64,000 bases of DNA, from assembly GCF_963259705.1 (NCBI RefSeq), contig NC_081844.1, forward strand, positions 26,614,294 through 26,678,293, given 5' to 3'. Within the stretch, counting starts at the first letter, position 1. Each line of letters starts with the position of its first letter. Below are positions 53,282-64,000 of the stretch, piece after piece. The notes under the pieces are model-generated. The model saw nothing but the letters and a program-made list of their open reading frames with translations, was not told where the DNA came from and ran no database searches. The DNA is from Myotis daubentonii (lineage: Eukaryota; Chordata; Mammalia; Chiroptera; Vespertilionidae). Made by a program: the position numbers and the translations under genes.

Positions 53282-53407
53282 CAGGATGGGGCAAAAGTAG
53301 GCTTACATTTGTGAGTACAGGAGACAGTTTATGCTTGTATTATCATTTATTAATTGTTGTATTATTTCCCATACGGACAACTGTAAACCTACTCAGGCCC
53401 CACCCTG
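53282..53407 (+). mobile_element. Mariner-like MITE, second copy
   Basis: CAGGATGGGGCAAAAGTAGG at the left, with the inverted right end CTGTAAACCTACTCAGGCCC then CACCCTG. TA precedes it at 53280-53281; the right TA is lost. Interior TTATTAATTGTTGTATTATT matches the 28710-28832 copy. Confidence 0.7.
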
Positions 53408-53552
53408 CGTGCTCGTTAAATAAATGAATGAAAAAAGGAAGGTAGGATTGACGAGATACTGGGAGAGAAGGAGGAACAAGGTGAGTGATCAAGTGATCGC
53501 AGGCTGGGGCTCCTCACCCAGACTTTGCCCCAGAGCTGCCACTCACAGTCCT

Positions 53553-53602
53553 GTTGCCCTAGCAACTCTGTCTCCTGGTAACTTCAAAGTAGTGCCGTTG
53601 CC
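53553..53602. promoter_or_regulatory. Cluster of RFX X-box-like sites
   Basis: GTTGCCCTAGCAAC at 53553-53566 is a full X-box palindrome. GGTAAC (53577-53582) and GTTGCC (53597-53602) are half sites in opposite orientation nearby. The cluster lies between SWSAP1 and PLPPR2. Regulatory role is inferred. Confidence 0.4.
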
Positions 53603-54129
53603 AGGAGACCCAGGGGTAGGGCGGAACTGAGATTTCCGGGCCTTTCTCTCTCCCTCTGGGACCAGAACACAGTTCCACAGCATCCCCCAATATACCCACT
53701 CACACAGTCGGGTACCCCCACACCCCCCCAACACACACCATGGCATCTCTGCATATGTTCCACTTCCAGAATCCCCATCACCCACATGCTCACAGACCTA
53801 CCCTATCCTGACACAAAGCATCCTATTCGCACTCTCTCCTACCTTCACACCCCCACACCCTTCCCTTGCATACACACCAGAACACACTGATACAACCATA
53901 CCATTGCCACCACACACACAGACACGTTTCCTTTTAGCTGATGTACCTGCAGCTCTGTCTATACACACAGAGAGATGAGGTACACTGTTACCCTGCCTTG
54001 TCGAATGCACCACCTCAGCCCCTCCCAACAACAAACCATGATTCACCTCACTTTGCAACACTACAAATGCACAAGCTCCCAGTAGTGATGACTGTATCAC
54101 ACAGCTGCATACGTGGAAGCATGCTGAAC

Positions 54130-54720
54130 ACAGCCCACCTCAGGTCTTTTGCATTTGCTGTTCCCCTGCCTAGAGCACCCAGCTTCCAGATAGCCCGGTG
54201 ACTCATTTTTCTACTCCATTCAGGTCTCTGCTCAAATATCACTCAGGCTTTCCATGACCAGGGAAAGATTGCACACACTTCATTGTTTTTCTTTTTAAAA
54301 TATGTTTTTATTGATTTTTTTAGAGAGAGAAGAAGGGAGAGGGAGAGAGAGATAGAAACATCAGTGATGAGAGAGAATCATTGATTGGCTGCCTCCTGCA
54401 TGCCCTCTCCTGGGGATCAAGCCCGCAACCCAGGCATGTGCCCTGAGCAGGAATCGAACCAGTGACCTCTTGGTTCATGGGTTGCCGCTCAAGCACTGAG
54501 CCACACTAGCCAGGCCATGCTTCACTTTTTAACCGCGTGTCTGTCTTTCTATGTCTTCAAATAACATATAACTTCCAATATTATGTACTTATTTTATTGC
54601 CTCTCTCCCCACTAGAAGCCCAGCTCCACCAAGGTAGGGTCTTTCTTTTTGTTCACTGCTGGGGATCGAGAAGAGCTATTAGTGAGCACTCAGCACACAG
54701 TAGGTGCTCATAATTATAGG
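54130..54720 (+). repeat. L2 LINE split by a VES-type SINE
   Basis: L2-like words (TTTTGCATTTGCTGTTCCCC, CTCAAATATCACTCAGGC, then CACCAAGGTAGGGTCTTTC) flank a minus-strand SINE at about 54290-54515 (ATTGATTTTTTTAGAGAGAG to CACTGAGCCACACTAGCCAG). More L2/MIR-like sequence follows at 54915-55010. Confidence 0.7.
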
Positions 54721-55804
54721 CTGAGTACATTGGCAGAGATGCAGGCGTTTGGCATATCTCTCATGCACACAGTACTTCTTTCTCTCACTGCTTAGAATCC
54801 CATCTTCCTGTTCTGACAGAAGAACAATTAACATAGAGGAGCTACCTGGAGGACTGATGGGTGAGGGGATGAGGACGTGGACAGTCTGTGTTTCTCCTTC
54901 ACTTATCAACACCCTCAAGTTAATTTATGTAACAACTATTTATTGAGCACCTGCTGTGTGCCAGACCCTGTTTTGGGCACTGGGAACTCAGTAGTGAACA
55001 GTTGACAAAATCTTTGTCTGAGCTGACATCCCTTGTGAGGGAGGCTGAGGAATTTAAATAGTTTACGAGCAGATGTTAAGTTCATGCAAAAAAAGTTTGC
55101 ACAGGGAAGGAAAGTTTGGAGGACCGATTATTTGGCTGTTTTTGCAGTTCTGAATAGAGTGATAGAGGAAGATCTCAATGGGAAGTTGACAGTAGAGAAA
55201 AGGCTTGAAGGAGGTAATGGGGTGAATCATGCAAATATGGGGGGGAGGGAGAGAACATTCCAGGTGGAGGCACCTGCACCTGCAAAGGCTCTGAGGCATG
55301 GGAAGAACTTTGGCTTTCACATCGAGTGCCATGGGGATCCACAAGAGGGTTTGAGCAGGGGAGGGATATGATCTCAGTTACATTCTAGACCACAGCTCTG
55401 CCTTTTGTTGAGCTGAGTTTGAGATGCTGTGAGACCCACGGGGGGACGTCGAGAAAGCTCTTGAATAAGCGGGTACATCTCAGTATGGGTTCTTTACCTA
55501 AGATTATCCATCATGGGATGGGGACGTGGGCAAGGCTCAGGCTACTGCCACCACCCTCTCTAGCCGGCCCAGACACTTCTTTGTGTCCTGCAGCCCCATT
55601 TTAACCTTTCTTGTGTTGTGCTCAACATCAGAACCGTGGACAGCACCAACTGGGTTGGTAGGGGTGCTGTCCACCGTGCTGAAAACTTGCTTCCTTCCTG
55701 TCCTGCGTGAAGGCAGCTGTGCAACAACAGGTGTGAGCCCTGGAGACCGGAGCTCTGGTCGGGGAAGCAGGGTGTCCATGGGTCTGCACCTCCTCTGATT
55801 CTGA

Positions 55805-56180
55805 TTTCAGCCCTTTCATGCTCCCATCTCATTCCCTGTGGTCTCCAACAGGCCCACCCCCCCCCTCACTTATTCCGCTCCAGCCACACAGGTCTCCACA
55901 TTGTTCCCTGAACGTAACGGGCACCCTCCAACCTCAGGGCCTTTGTGCTTGCTCTTCCCTCTGCCTGGAGTGCTCCTCCCACCAGCCCTGGTATGTTAAT
56001 GGACCCCTCGCCCCTCTCCTTCGCACCTCGTCTCCAGTATCATCTCCTCAGAAAGAAGTCTCCTGACCACCCACTTGAAATTGCAAACGGTGTCTCCATC
56101 CCACAGTTGTCCTATTGTCTTCCCTAGTTTGAGTTTTCTCCTGATCACTTGTTAATATCTAACATATCAGAGGCCTCACT
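55805..56180 (+). repeat. L2-like LINE fragment
   Basis: GGGCCTTTGTGCTTGCTCTT, CCCTCTGCCTGGAGTGCTC and AGTATCATCTCCTCAGAAAG match the L2 3' consensus style. The stretch 56500-56640 is similar. No gene was seen in 52760-57270. Confidence 0.65.
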
Positions 56181-56726
56181 CCCTGACCTAAGTCTGTGGT
56201 CCTAGAGTTTGGAATTCAGAATTTTTCAGATTTTTGAAAATAACTCTGGTGTAAATACTGTGTGTTGCATAACACCCCTGGTGGAGTCTGGGATAACATC
56301 TCAAAATCAAACACTTTATCATCAATGAAACATAAGAATATTCACACCAAGTTAAATAAATGAAAGCTACAGTAACCTCATGTCAGTTCAGATCAGGTTT
56401 TTGCCACAGATGAATTAAGAAAAAAAATTTTTTTTTGGTTTTCAGATATTTTTGAAATTTGCAATTGTAGTTCTGTATATAGCTTATACATCTTGTCTAT
56501 TGTCTCTTAAGTCTGAGAATGTGAGCTCCATGAGGGCAGAAATTCGTGTCTGTTCTGTTAACGGTGACAGCCCCTGTGTCTAATCACACAGTACTTGGCA
56601 TGCAGTAGGTGCTCCCTAGTGTTTGATGAATGAATGAAAGGATGAGTTAGGGGAAAGCAGCTTCCCTTTTCCTAGTCCCTGGATGACTCCATGCCCTGAA
56701 TGGCCTGTCTGAAGCCCTGCAGAGCC

Positions 56727-56777
<51 letters not shown>
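56727..56777 (+). repeat. (TG)n microsatellite
   Basis: About 50 bases of pure TG. Cys-Val reading frames across it are artefacts. Confidence 0.95.
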
Positions 56778-56779
<2 letters not shown>

Positions 56780-57279
56780 CCCTGCCCCTCCTACACTTCC
56801 TGTCTCCATTGGGTCTTCAGCACAACCTCACAATCAGAACTCCTGCTTTCATCCGTGCATCCAGGGGTTTGGCTTTGAGGTTCCTACTGTCCTCAGCATC
56901 CCCTTTCACTATCAGGACCCTGAATCCACTCACCCTGTTTCCTGTGCCTTCTACACCCTGGCCATGGTAAAAACAAAACACAAACAGGCCAGCTGCCCGG
57001 GGAAGACAGGCATGTGAGGCCCCTCACTGTGGGTTTGTGGGTCTGCATTTCACACGAAGACACAAGGGCACAGAGAGGTTAATTAACTTTCCTGAGGCCA
57101 AGAAGCACTGAGCCAAGATTTAAACCCAAGTTGCTGGCCCACAGCCCCACACTGTCTTTCCACAATTGCCCTCAGAAACACTAACAATACACCCACACCC
57201 AGCCTCACTGACACCTAGACCCACAATAAAAGTCCTCCACACTCCAATACTCAGGGAAGGAAGGCATGTGGCCAAACTT

Positions 57280-58244
57280 CTGTTACAAACAGGTCTTTAT
57301 TAAAGATGAGGGAGGGGCAGGAAAGGGAGTCAGTGTCTCCTCTGCCCACTGCCTTTGGCTGCCCTCCTGGATGGGGAGCCCTCTCTGCTCCACCCTTGCC
57401 CCCATGATGGCACATCCTCATGGGGCTGAGGCATGGGGGCAGTGTGAAAACAGGGAACAGTGGGTTCCAAGGGAAAAAAGGCCCTTTCCCACAGCCCTAA
57501 TAAATAACAGAAGGGTTTGGGGTGACCTGGGCACAGGCAAAAGGAGACAGCACCCTGAACCACAAAACTTTTGAACTGGACAAGCCCTGCATAAGTAGGG
57601 AGTTAGGAGGGTCTGGGCGGGAGGGTGCACATGGTGGAGGGTCTGAACGGGGAAGGGGTGAATTGAGGACCCTGCCATGGGGGAACCTGCCCCCACCCTC
57701 GGGTTGGATTCTGATCCTGAGGAGAGAGAACCCAGTTACAAAGGATGGTCCCATCTCCCTCCTCAATGTTGCACATACTTAGACATGGGCGGTCCCCCAT
57801 TGGCTGGAATCATACCCACCCTAGAAATTCTGGAAAACAAGGGCTCCTATTGGTTGTTCATTTGCTGAACACTGGCTGGAGTTGCCCTCTTGCCTGAGGA
57901 TTCTAAGTGAGGAGGAGGCTCCCATTGGCTGGAGTAAACTCCTTTTGATTACAATTCAAATAACTGGAGGCTCCCATTGGCTGGCAATAGCCAATGGGGT
58001 CAGGATTTGGCCCTCAAAAGGGCAATCCTAGGGGGCAAGGGCCCACCTCCCAGTTATGCCCACTTGGATGTCCCAGAGGGCAAGAGAGGCAGGGGTGGCC
58101 CCCAAATGTCCTTCCAGCCATCCTCTGCTGTCTGGACCTGGCTGGTTTGGGGACAGGGGGCTTTGGCACTCACACGGCGCACGCACGCACACGTGTGGCA
58201 GGGAAGAAATGAGGACTGGCAGATTCTGGGTGAGTGATTGGGCC
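57280..58244 (-). other. PLPPR2: PLPPR2 3'UTR
   Basis: Minus-strand UTR of about 960 bases between the TGA and the poly(A) signal. The word CCCATTGGCTGGAAT (plus strand) recurs in variants at 57795, 57928 and 57977, a small decayed repeat carrying ATTGG, i.e. CCAAT in the transcript sense. Confidence 0.75.
57296..57301 (-). terminator. PLPPR2: PLPPR2 poly(A) signal
   Basis: TTTATT on the plus strand gives AATAAA on the minus strand (CATCTTTAATAAAGACC). Cleavage is expected near 57275-57285. Confidence 0.8.
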
Positions 58245-61200
58245 TCACAGCAGGTGGTCACGGCTAGCAAACAGGTAAGGGCTGAAGTTGTCCCGATGGA
58301 AGGGGGAGGGATAGAGTCCACTAAGGGTGTACAGGTCCCGCAGCAGGGGTGTGGGCAACAACAGCTTCCGGCCACGTCCACCACCCCCTCCTGGCCCCCC
58401 AGGCCCAGGAGAGGAGGGTGAGGGGCCCTGGCTGGGGGTTGGTGCTGGCAGGGGCAGGGGCAGAGGCAGGGGCGTTGGCTCAGATCTCAATCGAGGGCGG
58501 GGCACACGGGGTGATGAACACATGGCTGGAGCCCTGGAGGACGCGCAGCTTGGGATCAGGTGGCCACGGCGGGCGCAGTTCTGCGGCTCTGGGGGTCAGA
58601 GGTCATGGAGTTAGAAAGCTTGGGAGGAGGTAAGACCTCTGTGGCAGTCACCACCATCTGGAAGTCCCCTCATTTATCCCCCCGTTCCCCCGGACACTCA
58701 CTGGATGGGGTGAGCCGTGCCGGTGTCGAATGCGGCCTGCAGGCCTCGGGTTCCTGAGACAAAGAGGCGGAGGGATGGGCTAGCGGTCCCCTGAGCCCCG
58801 CGGGCCACAGCATGAGGGCCTCATTGGGCAGAGAGCCCAATGGAAAAGACAACCAGGTTATCAGGATTAACCATGTTCCCTCGGCAGGGAGAGAGGGTCT
58901 CACCCTTCTATTCTGTGGGACTGTCCCCGCAGGTCTTATGTTCACAGAGATGAGTCGTCCCCCCCACATCCCCATGGCCCTGAGGACCCCCCTCCCCGAT
59001 CTGTTGCCTGACACCTTGCACCCTTGGTCCCCCTTCCACCCACCACCCTCTCCAGCCGGGAGCAGTCCCCGGCCCCCCTTACCTGGGCCACACTTAACTT
59101 TTCGAGGGGGCTGTCCATGGTGGGGGCTTGGCCCAGGCTCTCCCAGGGGGAGAGCCTTCGGCCGGAGGGTGGCCGGCTCTGGAAGTTGTGCACGACACAG
59201 GTGACCTGGGACAGAGGTGTATTGAGGCTAATAAGTTAAAAGTGGTGTAAATGCCATCCCCGTTTTTCAGATAAGGAAACTGAGGGTCAGGTTTTCAAAG
59301 ACAGCTAGCATTTTTATGGTGCTTACTATGTTCTTTGCCACCTACGAAGAGGCTGCTACTATTATAATTAACTCCACAGGGCTGGGACTAGGAGGAGGCA
59401 AGTAAGGCTCCGTTTCGTTTTTGCACTAATTTTTTTTATTTTTTAAAATATTTCATTAAAATTTGATTTATCTGAATCACTGAGTGTTTTTAACACCCTT
59501 CAAATTTTGCACTCAAAACAAGTACCTCACTCACATCATCCTGATCCAGGTCCTGCCATCCCATTTCACAGATGCACATCCGGGCAAGGTGAGGTCAAAG
59601 ATCTGGTCCCATCCCCTTCACAATCATGCAGCCCTCCCTTTCGGGTCAAGGAGCCGATGGAGGGTCTCCCATACCAGAATGGGTGCCCAGGGGGCTCACC
59701 AGAAAGGTGGCGATGGCCGCTCCGGTCAGGAAGCCGGCCAGCACGTCTGACCAGTGGTTGCGGTACTCCGCCACGCGGACCACGCCCACCAGGAAGGCGG
59801 GGCACAGCAGGGCCAGGCAGAGCGAGGGTTTGACCAGGCGGGAGCCCTTTACGCGGAACACCAGTGTGACGTACATCTGCGGAAAGGAAACCCGACCGGT
59901 CAGGGGACACCGGTAATGCGGCTGGCGTTTGGGGCTGGGGGCACGGCCAGAATCCCATTGGGGCTGGGGGAGGTGGTCAGGGGCTCCAGGGAGGAGCCAG
60001 AAGACAGGAGCGCAGGGGGTGGAGGCGTGCACCCCGAGTGGGCCCTGCTGGGGTGGGGCGTGGCCAGATCACCAAAGAGCAATGGCGCTCAAGGGCAGGG
60101 TCTCCCCGGGACCAGTCACAGGTGGAGACAGGCCCTTGCTGGGCGAGGGCGTGGCTACAGAACCAGAGGGCGGAATCAGGACCTAAGGGGCAGGTCCAGG
60201 AGCTCCAGGAGGTGGAATCCCCAAACGCCAGAGGATCACTGACCCGAGTCGAAGCTGAGACCCAAACTCCAGGAAATGGAGTCAAAGCAACATGGGGTGT
60301 GACCAGGGAAAAGCAAGGGAGCGTCAGCAAGTCCTAGCAGAGACCAAGGCAATAAAGGGGGAGGGACCGAGGGCTCCAGGGGGTGAAGGCCCGGTCTCCC
60401 AGCCAATATCCAGGACCTGCCGCACCCTGGGGACATGGCTGGGCTCCAGGCACAGTGTCCTGCTCCCTCGGGGCGGAGCCAACAGCTTCCCGTGGGTGTG
60501 GCATTACCGGGTCAGGAGGCAGGGCCAGGCACCAAAAGGCCACAGCAGATTCGGGGCAAGACTAGGGCCCAAGGGGAGGAGTCAGAGCTTCCACGGGGTA
60601 GACCCTGCCTTATGGGCGGGGTAACAGGGCCAGGGCGTGGCTTCCCCTGGGTGAGAATTAGAGGCTCCAATCCTGGAGGCCTGCCCGCTGGGCGCCCCCC
60701 AGCCCCCCACCTCTACTGCCGAGCTCCCATTTCGGGGCTCACCGCTGTGTAGGTGACGGCATAGGCGCAAAGGGCGGCATCCTTGCAGGGGAAGGCGCGG
60801 CGTGCAGCGGCCACCAGGTTGGGGCTGCCAGCGCAGGCACCCAGGTCGGTGACAAAGCGGTCGGGCCCTGGCCGGTCCGGCGAGGGCGGCTGGCAGCCCA
60901 GGGCCGTGTAGTTGGGGCGGCACACGGACAGGAAGTGCGGCGTGGGGTTGCCAGTCACCACCTGCCCCGCGTTGGCGAAGATGGTCGTGGTGAAGAGGCC
61001 AAAGGAGTAGACCCCTGGGGATGGGGTGGGAAAGGGTTCAGTGTTAGGGTCCTGCTGCCGCACTGTTAAGGCTCCCCTGTGAGCCTCCTTGGGCCTCATC
61101 TGGGCCGCTATCTCCTTGTTCCTGTGACCACCATTTAATCCCCTTAATACCATACCCCATTATAGCCGGCCACCACGATGGCACTCCGGGCCTCCTGCCT

Positions 61201-62306
61201 CTGTCCCCCTGGGACTATCGCTATGGCAGCAGGGGGCCCTCCCCTGGGACCCCATTAGACCTGGGTTTCCTCAACAGCGTTACATCAGCATTGGACCTAT
61301 GCCTGGGACCCCTGGGACCCCCTGATGGCATTTCTGGGCCTCTTCATATCTGCCCTGGACTCGCTGTGACCGAGTTGCTCACTTTAATGAGCCAGAGCTG
61401 AACCGCCGGCCCTCTGCCACGGGGACCACTGTCATGGATGAGCTATGCCGCCTCCCGTCCCAACCACCCACTGTGGCTGGGACTACATTTACAGCACAGC
61501 TGAGGTCTCATCTCCCTGGGGCCCCATGGTGTCCCCCTTTTCTGACTGAGAATCTCCCTGTGGCAATTTGGGGCCCCCTCTTACAGTTGCCGCCGTTGGC
61601 TTAGGCCCCATCCATGTCCCTAAAACCTCCATCCTGTCTGGCCTGGGCCCAAGTGCCTTTTGCCTCTGACCATCATGACAGTTCTAGGCCCCTTTCCCGC
61701 TGGAATCCTGATGATGGCTGAGCCTGGCCCATATCCCTTTGCCCAGTTGAGCCCTGGCCCCGTCACTCACCCAGGAAGCGGACCAGCCTCCTCAGTGGGG
61801 GGCTGAAGCGGCAGCAGGCCCCAGACACGATGGTGCTCTCCCCGATGATGGGGATGGCTGAGGGTGGTGCGGGGAAAAAGGCACGAGCCAGCTCCCCCAG
61901 CAAGATCTGTGGGTGAGACCAAAGCAGGGTCTTCCTGGCCTTCACGCCCGGCCCAAGCCACCGCCCCCTGGCCCTCCTGCCTCCTGGGAGGGCCTCCCAC
62001 AGTCTACCAAGGCTACCCCCCCCAGTCTCACCGTGAGGGTGGGCCCAGCGGTGACCAGAGCATAGATAAGTGCAGGAGGTGCCCGGCTGGCAGCCTCGGG
62101 CCCCGGGTAGGGCTTGGCATAAGTACTGTCATAGCAGAAGAAGCCCTGGGTGTGCACAGGGAAGGTGTCCGTGAACTCCAGGCGGTACGCAAGCAGGACC
62201 ACCACGCCCAGCAGCACAGACTGCCACCCAGCCAGAGCGGAGAGAGAGATGGAGAGAGACAGAGAGAAAAAGAGAGATGGTCAGGCCTGAACTGGGGACA
62301 TGGAGA

Positions 62307-62344
<38 letters not shown>

Positions 62345-63224
62345 GAGAGACAGAGAGAGAAAAGGGGGAGAGAGACAGAGAGTGACCAAGACGAGGGAGA
62401 TGAAAAGAGTAAAAGAGAGAGAGGTGGGGAATGGGGCCAGAGAAGTGTCAGGGTTTGGGAGACAGAGAAAAGAGATGGAGATGGAAACAGAACGAAAGAT
62501 AGAGAAGACAGAAATGGAGGGGAGAGGAGAGAAGGGGGAAGAGAAGGAGAAAGAGAAAGAGAAAAGGCAAAGAAGAAAAAGAGAAGGGGCTAGAACAGTA
62601 GACTAGAGAGAGAAGAAAAGAAGGAATGGGATTTGGGAGAGAGAGTGAGGACACGGCTAAAATCTGACCAGAGAGATATAGAGACTGGGTCGGGGAGTGA
62701 CAGATCACCAGGGAAGAATTAGTACTACGGGTAGGACTAGCAACTACCACAGGTATAACTCTTCTGTCAGTGAATACATTTTACCTTCTAAATATGCCCA
62801 TTTGACAGAAGAGGAAATTGAGGCTCAGGAGGATATGTGAGTGCCCAGAGTCCAAAAGTAAGGATGTGAAGAGTGCGATTGGAACCCTGGAAGCGCTACT
62901 TCTGAGTCCAAGCCCATAAACACTTCTCAAGAGAAAGGGAATAGTATTCTCAACACCACCCGCCCCCCCCGCACCCCCCCCCCCCGCCCCGAGACAGGAA
63001 GGCGGAAATGGGGAGAGAGAAGGCAGGCCTGGAACCAGGTAGATGGAAAATCAGGGCCAGGTAGGGACCTGGCCAGGATGAGGGACACGGAGACGAGACA
63101 GAAAGACAGGTACACCCCCTCCCCACGGAGGGAAGGAAGGAAGTGCTGGACGCCTCACCTCCACGAAGACAAAGCAGGGAATGATGGAGAAACTCCTCTT
63201 GAGCTGAGGTCTCCCTCCCGCCAT
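58245..63224 (-). CDS. PLPPR2: Phospholipid phosphatase-related protein type 2 (plasticity-related gene family)
   Basis: Nine coding exons on the minus strand: 63159-63224, 62032-62220, 61771-61906, 60743-61014, 59700-59876, 59083-59205, 58702-58753 and 58245-58588 (eight listed blocks), joined in frame to 452 codons plus TGA. It starts MAGGRPQLKRSFSIIPCFVF. Six hydrophobic membrane segments are visible, for example SVLLGVVVLLAYRLEF, ALCAYAVTYTAMYVTLVF and VLAGFLTGAAIATFLV. Of the LPP catalytic motifs, only the H and D of the third survive (YRNHWSDVLAG); the PSGH motif is replaced (FPCKDAA). The family is therefore thought non-catalytic and acts at neuronal membranes. The long C-terminus (LSVAQEPEACRPHS to SPYLFASRDHLL, Pro/Gly-rich) matches the longer human isoform. 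The start exon begins at an acceptor at 63240-63241, so a noncoding exon lies upstream. Confidence 0.94.
62236..62670 (+). repeat. Polypurine (GA-rich) tract with (CA)n microsatellite
   Basis: In PLPPR2 intron 1, about 430 bases are nearly all A and G on the plus strand (AGAGAGA, GAGAAAGAGAAAGAG). They are interrupted by a (CA)n run at 62309-62341. Reading frames here (RERERE) are artefacts. MIR-like sequence follows at about 62760-62900. Confidence 0.9.
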
Positions 63225-63967
63225 GGTGAAGGCCTGGGCCTGTGGAGGTGGGAGGAAATGGGGTGGCCAGGGTGGGGCCTAGGGGGACGCTCAGGTCACA
63301 GGCCCTGGAGTCCCCTGGCCATGCCTCTGCATATCCAGGGCTCAGCCCTGCACCTGCCCATTGGAGACACTAGCCTCCTCTGACAACCTGCTCAGCTCAG
63401 CCAGCTGGCGGGGGAACCCCAGAGATCCTCTAGTGGTCTTCACTCCCTATAACCTACATAGGAGATTCTGACCCCATACCTTTTAAGAGGGATTCTCCTC
63501 CTTACTAAGCAGGACCCCCCCCCACCCGCCCCGGCCTTGAGAAGAGAATTCTCCAACTTAACAGGGATACCTCCACGACGGAGAAGGATCCATTTAGAAG
63601 GGTTCTCACACCCACCAGTTTTTAGGGAACCCCATCCTCTTTCCCCACATGCTTTACAGGGGACCCCATGCTCCATGTCCCCCACTCCTGCCAGGCCCTT
63701 CTCCTGAGCCCCTTCTCCCATGTCCCTATGGTTCGTGGCTGATGGCCAGGCCCTACTTCTCTCCCAGTTGCCTCTCCCTCTCTACTTTCTTCCAGCCCAT
63801 CACCTCCATGTATCATTAGGGCACTACCTCCCACCACATGCTCCCACTACCCCGAGCAGTGAAGCACTAACAGGGTCACACCTGCTTGACCCATTCTCCC
63901 AGGCGGGCCTCACCTGTGAAAGAGCCCTATGACTTCCCACAGGTGGCTGCCACGTCCGGGGACTCAC

Positions 63968-64000
63968 AGCCGTTCCTGGCAGCCAGCAGGGCAGTGATGG
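63968..64000 (-). other. PLPPR2: Probable PLPPR2 5' noncoding exon, partial
   Basis: On the minus strand AGGAACGGCT|GTGAGTCC is a strong donor at 63967-63966. It could pair with the acceptor at 63241-63240 before the start codon exon. The exon runs off the window edge. Inference from splice-site strength only. Confidence 0.4.

Noticed and set aside
62277..62606. Arg-Glu-rich frames
   Set aside because: Translation of the GA-rich tract and (CA)n repeat in a PLPPR2 intron.

Overview
The window is a multi-gene block of a mammalian nuclear genome, almost certainly from a vesper bat. It has dense introns with canonical GT/AG splice sites. The repeats are diagnostic: many tRNA-derived VES-type SINEs, four Helitrons with the ends typical of HeliBat, and a SPIN-type hAT element. 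The gene order matches human 19p13.2 in inverted orientation: ELAVL3 > PRKCSH < ODAD3 > RGL3 > EPOR > SWSAP1 < PLPPR2 <. Family assignments rest on protein sequence recalled from family knowledge. No database search was possible.

Layout: 1-5430 holds the last two coding exons and long 3'UTR of ELAVL3 (+). 5745-15944 holds all 16 coding exons of PRKCSH (-), whose 3' end faces that of ELAVL3. 15945-16961 is a head-to-head promoter shared with ODAD3 (+, 14 coding exons to 24144), with YY1-like motifs and an RFX X-box. RGL3 (+, 19 exons, 24800-38966) follows about 450 bp after the ODAD3 poly(A) signals; its 5.5 kb intron 5 is a stack of nested transposons. 39072-44450 is repeat-rich intergenic DNA with three Helitrons and the SPIN copy. 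EPOR (+, 44722-49256) has a GATA/Sp1-type promoter and eight exons. SWSAP1 (-, two exons, 51119-52503) lies tail to tail with EPOR, with a 200-base assembly gap between them. PLPPR2 (-, 58245-63224) ends the window; its 5' noncoding part continues beyond base 64000.

The genes do not form a pathway: neuronal RNA-binding protein, ER glucosidase II beta subunit, ciliary dynein-docking protein, Ral/Ras GEF, erythropoietin receptor, RAD51-regulating ATPase-like protein and a brain phospholipid-phosphatase-related membrane protein. Reading frames of PRKCSH, ODAD3, RGL3, SWSAP1 and PLPPR2 can be joined exon by exon without a break. EPOR is the exception: exons 2, 3 and 4 each carry a small insertion that breaks the frame, while exons 1 and 5-8 are clean. 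That is the most important point to check. The other main observations are the stratified transposon nests, the horizontally spread SPIN element, and several RFX-type palindromes.
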